Assembly (NCBI GenBank): GCA_017998575.1
Contig: JAGOCV010000235.1
Span: 1 to 6,583, forward strand
DNA: 6,583 bases
Direction of reading: 5' to 3'
DNA from: Burkholderiaceae bacterium
Lineage (GTDB): Bacteria > Pseudomonadota > Gammaproteobacteria > Burkholderiales > Burkholderiaceae
The translations under genes and the position numbers were made by a program. Positions 1 to 4,589 of this stretch are shown here, piece after piece. Position 1 is the first letter of the stretch. The number at the start of each line of letters is the position of its first letter. Below the pieces are notes generated by a model that saw only the letters and a program-made list of their open reading frames with translations, searched no databases and was not told the origin of the DNA.

Positions 1-1
1 C

Positions 2-757
2 GATGCCGAGGTGTCGGCCTTCGTGGCCAGGGCCTTCGAGCGCGACGGCATCCGCCTGCGCATCGGGGCGCGCATGGAAGCGGCCCAGGTCGGTCCAGAT
101 GGTGTGCAGCTCACCCTGCAGACCGCCGGTGGCCAGGAGGCGCTGCAGGCCGAGCGCGTGCTGGTGGCGGTCGGCCTGGTCGGCAACACCGATGGGCTGG
201 GCCTCGAGCACACCCGGGTGGTGCAGGAGCGCGGCCTGATCGTGGCTGACGCGACGGGCCGCACCGCCGACCCCGACGTGCATGCGATCGGCGACGTCAC
301 CGGCGCGCCCATGCTCGCACACCGCGCGAGCCACCAGGGCCTGGCGTGCGTGGAGCGCATCGCCGGCCAGCCGGGCCATGCGTCCGAGCCGCTGATCCCA
401 AGCTGTGTCTACAGCCATCCCCAGAGCGCCAGCGTGGGCCTGACCGAAGACGAGGCGCGGGCGCTGGGCCGGCCCTTGCGCGTGGGGCGCTTCCCGCTGG
501 AAGCCAGCGGGAAGGCGATCGCCATCGGCGAGGCCGCGGGCTTCGTCAAGACGGTGTTCGACGAAGGCACCGGGGCCCTGCTGGGCGCCCACATCGTCGG
601 GCCCGATGCCCCCGAACTGATCCACGGCTTCACGCTGGCCGGCACGCTCGAGGCCACCGAGGCCGAGCTGATGGACACCGTGTTTCCCCATCCCACCCTG
701 TCCGAAGCGCTGCACGAATCCGTGCTGGCGGCCTTCGGCAGACCCCTGCACATCTAG
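2..757 (+). CDS. lpdA: Dihydrolipoamide dehydrogenase (E3), C-terminal half; 5' end outside window
   Basis: This flavoprotein reoxidises the dihydrolipoyl group of a 2-oxo-acid dehydrogenase E2 core, passing electrons through FAD and a redox disulfide to NAD+; it acts in the cytoplasm. The frame is open from the left edge, giving 251 residues, about half of the usual ~460-475, so the N-terminal FAD-binding and CxxxxC regions lie to the left. Visible landmarks are the end of the NAD domain with VLVAVGLVGNT, the second FAD-contact motif HAIGDVTGAPMLAHRASHQG (fragment residues 94 onward), and the dimerisation domain ending in FPHPTLSEALHES. In that last motif, H230 and E235 match the catalytic His-Glu pair of the family. 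A GTG at 11 could be mistaken for a start, but coding similarity continues upstream of it. The stop lies 8 nt before the next gene, so the three + strand genes look co-transcribed. Which complex it serves (pyruvate, branched-chain or other) cannot be told from this half. Confidence 0.95.
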   Translation, partial: DAEVSAFVARAFERDGIRLRIGARMEAAQVGPDGVQLTLQTAGGQEALQAERVLVAVGLVGNTDGLGLEHTRVVQERGLIVADATGRTADPDVHAIGDVTGAPMLAHRASHQGLACVERIAGQPGHASEPLIPSCVYSHPQSASVGLTEDEARALGRPLRVGRFPLEASGKAIAIGEAAGFVKTVFDEGTGALLGAHIVGPDAPELIHGFTLAGTLEATEAELMDTVFPHPTLSEALHESVLAAFGRPLHI

Positions 758-761
758 GAAA
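756..761 (+). promoter_or_regulatory. Ribosome binding site of the acyl-CoA dehydrogenase gene
   Basis: AGGAAA overlaps the TAG stop of the E3 gene and lies 4 nt before the ATG at 766. It fixes that ATG as the start even though the frame is open back to 346, and it points to translational coupling with the gene before it. Confidence 0.75.
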
Positions 762-765
762 CAGC

Positions 766-1938
766 ATGGACTTTCAATTCAGCGACGAGCAAAAGATGAT
801 GGTCGATTCCGCGCGCCAGATCGGCGAGCGCTTCGGCCTGGACTACTGGCGCAAGCAGGACGCCGCCAAGGCCTTCCCGACCGAGTACTGGAAGGCGGTC
901 TGCGACGCCGGGCTGTGCGGCGCGGCCCTGCCCACCGAGCACGGCGGCAGCGGCCTGGGCATGATGGAGCTGGCGCTGATCGTCGAGAGCCTGGCCGCCA
1001 CGGGCGGCGGCTCCACCGTCGGCCAGCTGTTCATGATCAACCCGATCTTCGGCGGCGTCTCGATCTCGCGCTTCGGCAACGAGAAGATGCGCGCCGAGCT
1101 GCTGCCCGGGATCATCAGCGGCGAGATCAACTGCTGCATGGCCCTGACCGAGCCCGACGCCGGCACCAACACCCTGGAACTCAAGAGCTTCGCCGCTGCC
1201 GACGGCGATGGCTGGCGCCTCAACGGCCGCAAGATCTGGATCACGGGCGTGGAATCGGCCAGCAAGATGCTGGTGATCGCCCGCACCAAGAAGCTCGCCG
1301 ACGCCAGCTCGCGCACCGACGGTCTGTCGATGTTCATGATCGACGTGAAGCGCGAAGGCCTCACGCACACCCCCATCGACAAGCTCGGCACCTGCACGCT
1401 CGATTCCAGCAGCGTGTTCTTCGACAACGTGCGCATCGAGCCCGACGAACTCGTCGGCACGCTGCACAAGGGCTGGCGCGAGCTGCTGGATGTGCTCAAC
1501 ACCGAGCGCATCGTGACCACGGCCGGGCTGGTGGGCACGGGCGAGCTGGCCATCCGCCTCGCGCTGGACTACGCCAAGGACCGCAAGGTGTTCGGGGAAA
1601 AACCCATCAGCGCCTACCAGGGGCTGCAGTTCCCGCTGGCGCAGTGCCATGTGGAGGTGGAGGCCGCACGCCTGCTCAACCACAAGGCGGCGACCAATTT
1701 CGACCAGGGCCTGCCCTACGGCAGCGAAGCCAACGCAGCCAAGCTGCTGGCGGCGCAGAACGTGGCGCGCGCCACCGAACGCGCCATGCAGACCATGGGC
1801 GGCATGGGCTACGCGAAGGAATACCACGTCGAGCGCCTGTGGCGCGACGCCCGCCTGTTCCGCTTCGCGCCGGTGTCCGAGGAAATGATCCTCAACTACG
1901 TCGCCAACCACGACCTCGGCATGCCGCGCTCCTACTGA
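766..1938 (+). CDS. Acyl-CoA dehydrogenase (FAD-dependent)
   Basis: A 390-residue flavoenzyme that should introduce an alpha,beta double bond into an acyl-CoA and pass electrons to electron-transfer flavoprotein. The length is normal for the family. Domains in order: helical N-terminal domain from MDFQFSDEQ; middle beta domain with the FAD/substrate signature CCMALTEPDAGTNT (residues 123-136) and KIWITG (156-161); C-terminal helical domain with RKVFGEKPI and QTMGGMGY (342-349). The usual catalytic Glu of medium- and short-chain enzymes (in YEGT) is replaced: the aligned stretch here is LFRFAPVSEEM, with P369 at that site. A Glu is instead present in LNTERIV (E247), the place used by isovaleryl-CoA and long-chain dehydrogenases. 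This suggests, but does not prove, a bulky or branched substrate. The frame runs open from 346, but similarity and the Shine-Dalgarno sequence support ATG 766. It sits between E3 and an acyl-CoA ligase in one operon. Exact substrate unknown. Confidence 0.95.
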   Translation: MDFQFSDEQKMMVDSARQIGERFGLDYWRKQDAAKAFPTEYWKAVCDAGLCGAALPTEHGGSGLGMMELALIVESLAATGGGSTVGQLFMINPIFGGVSISRFGNEKMRAELLPGIISGEINCCMALTEPDAGTNTLELKSFAAADGDGWRLNGRKIWITGVESASKMLVIARTKKLADASSRTDGLSMFMIDVKREGLTHTPIDKLGTCTLDSSSVFFDNVRIEPDELVGTLHKGWRELLDVLNTERIVTTAGLVGTGELAIRLALDYAKDRKVFGEKPISAYQGLQFPLAQCHVEVEAARLLNHKAATNFDQGLPYGSEANAAKLLAAQNVARATERAMQTMGGMGYAKEYHVERLWRDARLFRFAPVSEEMILNYVANHDLGMPRSY

Positions 1939-1953
1939 GCGACCCGCAAGATC

Positions 1954-1960
1954 AAGGAGA
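1954..1960 (+). promoter_or_regulatory. Ribosome binding site of the acyl-CoA ligase gene
   Basis: AAGGAGA, a near-perfect Shine-Dalgarno sequence, lies 4 nt before ATG 1965 in the 26-nt gap after the dehydrogenase stop. It sets the start of the ligase, whose reading frame is open much further upstream (to 915) inside the dehydrogenase gene. Confidence 0.8.
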
Positions 1961-1964
1961 CGCC

Positions 1965-3461
1965 ATGGTGTCGTTGAGCGCAAGCGTGGCCTGGTGGGCG
2001 CGCACCGAGCCCGGGCGCACCGCGCTCGTGTACGAGGGGCAGCGGATCGGTTTCGGCGAGCTGCAGGCCCGCGTCGAGGCCGCTGCCGGCCTGCTGCGCG
2101 ACCAGGGCGTTCGCCCTGGCGAGGTGGTGGCCTTGCTGATGAAGAACAGCGCGGCCTTCGTCGAGTTGGCGCTGGCGATCTCGCACGCTGGCGCCGTGTT
2201 GCTGCCCATCAACTACCGGCTGGGCGCGGAGGAGGTGGCATACATCCTGGACCACGCGGGCGCCGTGCTGCTGTTCTGCGACGAGGAGTTTCAAGCCTCG
2301 GCGGGCGCGGCGGCCCGCTGCATCGGGCTGTCCCGTGCGGCGCAGTCGGACAGCCGCGTGCTGGCCGAAGGCGGCGCGCCATCGACGCAGCCGCACGCCT
2401 GCCGCCCCGATGACCTGTACCGCCTGATGTACACCTCGGGCACCACCGACCGCCCCAAGGGCGTGATGCACACCTACGCCAATGCGGCATGGAAGAGCTT
2501 CGACCACGTGGCCGCCCTGGGCCTGGGCAAGGAAGATCGCCTGCTCGTGGTGGGCCCCCTGTACCACGTGGGCGCCTTTGACTTGCCCGGGCTGGCCGTG
2601 CTGGCGCAAGGCGGCATGCTGGCCGTGCTGCGCGATTTCGAGCCCGAGGCCACGCTGGCCATGATCCAGCGCGAGCGCCTCACCGGCGGCTGGATGGCGC
2701 CGGTGATGCTCAACCGGGTGCTGGCTCTGCCCCAGCGCGAGCGCTTCGATCTCAGCAGTTTTCGCTGGCTCATCGGCGGTGGCGAGAAGACGCCGGAAGA
2801 GCGCATCCGCGAGTTCGGTTCGCTGTTCACCCAGGCGCGCTACATCGACGCCTACGGCCTGACCGAGACCTGCTCGGGCGACACGTTCATGGAGGCGGGG
2901 CGCGAGATCGAGAAGATCGGCTCCACCGGCCGCGCGCTCGCGCACGTGCAGCTGGCGGTGGTGGACGAGCAGGGGCAGCCCTTGCCGGCCGGTGCGCAGG
3001 GCGAGGTCTGCCTGCGCGGGCCGAAGGTCACACCGGGCTACTGGAAGGACCCGCCAAGGACCCGGGCGAGCTTCTTCGGCGACTGGTTCCGCACCGGCGA
3101 CATCGGCCTGCTCGACGAGGAAGGCTTTCTCTACCTGACCGACCGCAAGAAGGACATGATCATCAGCGGTGGCGAGAACATCGCGTCGTCCGAGGTGGAG
3201 CGCGTGCTCTACCAGCTACCCCAGGTGGCGGAGGCGGCGGTGATCGGTCTGCCCGACGAGCGCTGGGGTGAGCGCGTCACCGCCGTGGTGGTGCTGCGCC
3301 CGGGCACCGCACTCACGCAGGAGACGCTGCGTGCCCACTGCGAGGGCCGCCTCGGCGGCTTCAAGACGCCCAAGCAGCTCGTCGTGCTCGATGCCTTGCC
3401 CCGCAACCCTTCTGGCAAGGTGCTCAAGCGTGTGCTTCGCGAAGATCTTTGTATGAAATGA
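1965..3461 (+). CDS. AMP-forming acyl-CoA synthetase (ANL superfamily ligase)
   Basis: A 498-residue enzyme expected to activate a carboxylic acid with ATP to acyl-AMP and then form the CoA thioester. All core ANL motifs are present: the ATP loop YTSGTTDRPKG (residues 156-166), PLYHVGAFD (198 onward), YGLTET (297-302), the ribose-binding Asp in TGD (D379), the hinge and C-domain DRKKDMIISGGENI (393-406), and the adenylation-step lysine in NPSGK (K485). The ATP loop has Asp (D162) where the common form has Gly. At ~500 residues it belongs with the short fatty-acyl or aryl-acid CoA ligases rather than the ~560-residue FadD type. There is no signal peptide or membrane segment, so it is probably cytoplasmic. 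It is the last gene of the left operon and would feed acyl-CoA to the dehydrogenase before it. The acid cannot be named from sequence; medium-chain, branched or aromatic acids are all possible. Confidence 0.93.
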   Translation: MVSLSASVAWWARTEPGRTALVYEGQRIGFGELQARVEAAAGLLRDQGVRPGEVVALLMKNSAAFVELALAISHAGAVLLPINYRLGAEEVAYILDHAGAVLLFCDEEFQASAGAAARCIGLSRAAQSDSRVLAEGGAPSTQPHACRPDDLYRLMYTSGTTDRPKGVMHTYANAAWKSFDHVAALGLGKEDRLLVVGPLYHVGAFDLPGLAVLAQGGMLAVLRDFEPEATLAMIQRERLTGGWMAPVMLNRVLALPQRERFDLSSFRWLIGGGEKTPEERIREFGSLFTQARYIDAYGLTETCSGDTFMEAGREIEKIGSTGRALAHVQLAVVDEQGQPLPAGAQGEVCLRGPKVTPGYWKDPPRTRASFFGDWFRTGDIGLLDEEGFLYLTDRKKDMIISGGENIASSEVERVLYQLPQVAEAAVIGLPDERWGERVTAVVVLRPGTALTQETLRAHCEGRLGGFKTPKQLVVLDALPRNPSGKVLKRVLREDLCMK

Positions 3462-3495
3462 CTCCTTTGGGGGCGGACTGTTGAATTCCGCCGAA

Positions 3496-3540
3496 ATCTG
3501 ATCCACTAAACGCGTTAGTTTTCATTCAGATCTGACCCAC
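3496..3540 (+). repeat. Paired terminal repeats of the IS21 left end
   Basis: ATCTGATCCAC at 3496-3506 and ATCTGACCCAC at 3530-3540 are direct repeats matching at 10 of 11 positions, with starts 34 bp apart. Each is followed by a CGTTAG (3513-3518 and 3540-3545). Repeated CTGACCCA-type blocks near the ends are known as transposase-binding sites in IS21-family elements; binding here is inferred. Confidence 0.7.
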
Positions 3541-3550
3541 GTTAGCCCTA

Positions 3551-3574
3551 CCCTGCTTGCTTCTGAAAGCAGGG
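3551..3574 (+). other. Hairpin in the IS21 leader
   Basis: CCCTGCTT (3551-3558) and AAGCAGGG (3567-3574) form a perfect 8-bp stem with an 8-nt loop, upstream of istA. There is no U-run after it, so it is not a classical intrinsic terminator. It may limit outside transcription entering istA or shape its leader. A shorter alternative stem (GCTT/AAGC, 3559-3562 with 3567-3570) competes with it. Confidence 0.5.
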
Positions 3575-3602
3575 AGTAATCAGGAGTGATAGACGTGGCG
3601 AC

Positions 3603-3842
3603 ATGAATGTCATCAGGCGGTGGGCACTGCGCGATCAGCTGTCCATCCGCGAGATTGCAAGGCGTACGGGCCTTGCTCGCAACACAGTGAAGAAGTACCT
3701 GCGGTCGGATCAGACGGAGACGCAGTACGCCAAGCGCGTGAGCTCAAGCAAGCTCGATCCCTATGCCGAGAAGCTGGCCACTTGGCTGGACATAGAGGTC
3801 ACGCGATCGCGGAAACAGCGGCGCACTTTGCGGCAGATCCAC
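3603..3842 (+). pseudogene. istA: IstA transposase (IS21 family), N-terminal fragment
   Basis: About 80 recognisable residues of a DDE transposase. The fragment starts MNVIRRWALRDQL and holds the N-terminal helix-turn-helix SIREIARRTGLARNTVKKYL, which in intact IstA binds the terminal repeats. RSRKQRRTLRQIH then marks the end of similarity at codon 80. The DDE catalytic domain is entirely missing. ATG 3603 is the only sensible start in this frame; the nearest purine-rich sequence (AGGAG, 3582-3586) is rather far at 16 nt. The frame stays open to 4541 by chance, running antisense through the Lrp/AsnC gene, and those extra ~230 residues resemble nothing. If translated it would give a DNA-binding stub with a nonsense tail. 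Confidence 0.8.
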
Positions 3843-4019
3843 ACACCATGGGGTTGGAGCAGTTCGAGCGCGATACCGGCCGGTGTTTTCGCTGCGGCGC
3901 ACGCACCTCGTCCGATGGCTGTACGGCGAGTCCAGCCGGTCAACGCAGGATTGGACATTCGTGTCGAGGGACGCGGCGGTACGCCAGGTCGCGTTCGCGC
4001 CTTTCCCCGCGCCGGAACG
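3843..4019. other. Unassigned 177-bp segment between IS remnant and regulator gene
   Basis: I could not recognise a gene, RNA or IS end here. It lies between the loss of IstA similarity and the 3' end of the regulator gene. In one + strand frame it reads RTHLVRWLYGESSRSTQDWT and on to a TAG at 4051-4053, overlapping the regulator's 3' end. This looks more protein-like than the other frames but has no start and no family I know. It may be the native downstream flank of the regulator, or a leftover of DNA from an IS-mediated deletion. Confidence 0.4.
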
Positions 4020-4490
4020 CTACCTCGCAGGCAGCGGCAACGACGTCTTGTAGCGCACCTGCTTCAACGCAAAGCTCGAACGGATCTTCTCGACACCGGG
4101 AAGGCGGTTGAGTCGCTCGAGGATGAACTTCTCCAGCGCCGCCATGTCCGCCACGGCGACGCGGATCAGGTAGTCGCTGTCGCCGGTCATCAGGTAGCAC
4201 TCCATGACTTCTTCGTGATCGGCGATGCCTTGCTCGAAAGCGGCCAGGGCTTCCTTCGATTGCGATTTGAGGCTGATCGAGATGAAGACGTTCAGGCCCA
4301 GTCCGAGCGCGGCGGCGCTGGCCAGCGCGACGTAGCGGTTGATCACGCCGGCGGCCTCCAGCGCTTTCACCCGAGCCAGGCATGGCGAGGGGGACAGATG
4401 CACGCGCCGCGCCAACTCGACGTTCGACAGGGAGCCGTCGTTCTGGAGTTCTTCAAGGATGCGCAGATCGATCTTGTCCAGATTCATCAT
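4020..4490 (-). CDS. Lrp/AsnC-family transcriptional regulator
   Basis: A 156-residue, full-length member of the leucine-responsive/AsnC family, which form dimers and octamers and sense amino acids. The N-terminal winged helix-turn-helix has DKIDLRILEELQNDG (residues 5-19) and the recognition helix SPSPCLARVKALEAAGVI (33-50). The C-terminal ligand-binding RAM domain includes VMECYLMTGDSDYLIRV (95-111) and ends in ALKQVRYKTSLPLPAR. Two adjacent ATGs (4490 and 4487) could start it. The AAGG at 4493-4496 is better spaced from the second, and many relatives begin MNLDKID, so the true protein may be one residue shorter. It is divergent from the E1 gene with 99 bp between them, the usual arrangement for a local regulator of an amino-acid or 2-oxo-acid catabolic gene. 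Autoregulation through the dyad at 4506-4530 is likely. The effector is unknown; branched-chain amino acids or methionine-derived 2-oxobutyrate would fit the neighbour. Confidence 0.93.
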   Translation of the reverse strand: MMNLDKIDLRILEELQNDGSLSNVELARRVHLSPSPCLARVKALEAAGVINRYVALASAAALGLGLNVFISISLKSQSKEALAAFEQGIADHEEVMECYLMTGDSDYLIRVAVADMAALEKFILERLNRLPGVEKIRSSFALKQVRYKTSLPLPAR

Positions 4491-4505
4491 GCCTTCATAG
4501 GTGTT

Positions 4506-4530
4506 TTTTGCGGAATTTTATGCTGCAAAA
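4506..4530. promoter_or_regulatory. Candidate Lrp/AsnC operator (25-bp imperfect dyad)
   Basis: The outer arms TTTTGC (4506-4511) and GCAAAA (4525-4530) are perfect inverted repeats. Over the whole 25 bp, 9 of 12 position pairs are complementary, around an AT-rich centre (AATTTTAT). This fits the family preference for a degenerate palindrome with A/T core. It overlaps the likely -10 of the regulator and sits just upstream of the probable E1 promoter, so one dimer or octamer could repress its own gene and control E1. Binding is inferred. Confidence 0.6.
4515..4520 (-). promoter_or_regulatory. Candidate -10 box of the regulator gene
   Basis: On the - strand this reads TAAAAT (5 of 6 matches to TATAAT), inside the dyad and about 25 bp upstream of the regulator's start codon. 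No good -35 hexamer stands at the right distance. Its place inside the dyad fits autorepression. Weak evidence by itself. Confidence 0.35.
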
Positions 4531-4544
4531 CTTGGATTTGACGA

Positions 4545-4550
4545 TGTAAT
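4545..4550 (+). promoter_or_regulatory. Candidate -10 box of the E1 gene
   Basis: TGTAAT matches the -10 consensus at 5 of 6 positions, 39 bp before the E1 start. There is no proper -35 at 17-18 bp; that place abuts and partly overlaps the right arm of the dyad, as expected for a promoter needing an activator. An alternative is TTGGAT (4532-4537) with TATCAA (4554-4559), spacer 16. Confidence 0.3.
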
Positions 4551-4589
4551 CGGTATCAAGTTCGAGCGTCGGCCTCCTAAAGTGCGTTC

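Larger units (their letters stand above)
3479..3842 (+). mobile_element. IS21-family insertion sequence remnant (left end and start of istA)
   Basis: The element begins with TGTTGAATTCCGCCG, 17 nt after the ligase stop. It carries two copies of an ATCTGAYCCAC repeat, typical of the multiple terminal repeats of IS21-family ends, then a leader and the 5' end of istA. Similarity to IstA ends near 3842. The rest of istA, all of istB and the right end are absent, so the copy cannot move by itself. The right boundary is my estimate from where the protein stops resembling the family. No target duplication can be assessed because one end is lost. The A+T content is visibly higher than in the flanking genes. 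Confidence 0.8.

Noticed and set aside
346..765. N-terminal extension of the acyl-CoA dehydrogenase back to 346
   Set aside because: The extension is the out-of-frame shadow of the E3 gene. Family similarity and the Shine-Dalgarno sequence begin at ATG 766.
754..1983. Long open frame of 409 codons on the - strand
   Set aside because: It lies fully antisense to the acyl-CoA dehydrogenase gene, is rich in Ala/His/Gln/Val low-complexity sequence typical of antisense high-GC DNA, and shows no family motif.
3551..3574. Intrinsic terminator for the ligase operon
   Set aside because: A perfect 8-bp stem is present but it is followed by AGTAATCAGG rather than a T-run.
3875..3884. Palindrome ACCGGCCGGT followed by GTTTT as a terminator
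   Set aside because: With a realistic loop only three strong pairs remain, extended by wobble pairs, and such palindromes are common in GC-rich DNA.
3603..4541. A 312-residue protein starting with the IstA helix-turn-helix, as a possible new fusion protein
   Set aside because: Only the first 80 residues are protein-like. The rest is antisense to the Lrp/AsnC gene and is an open frame by chance.
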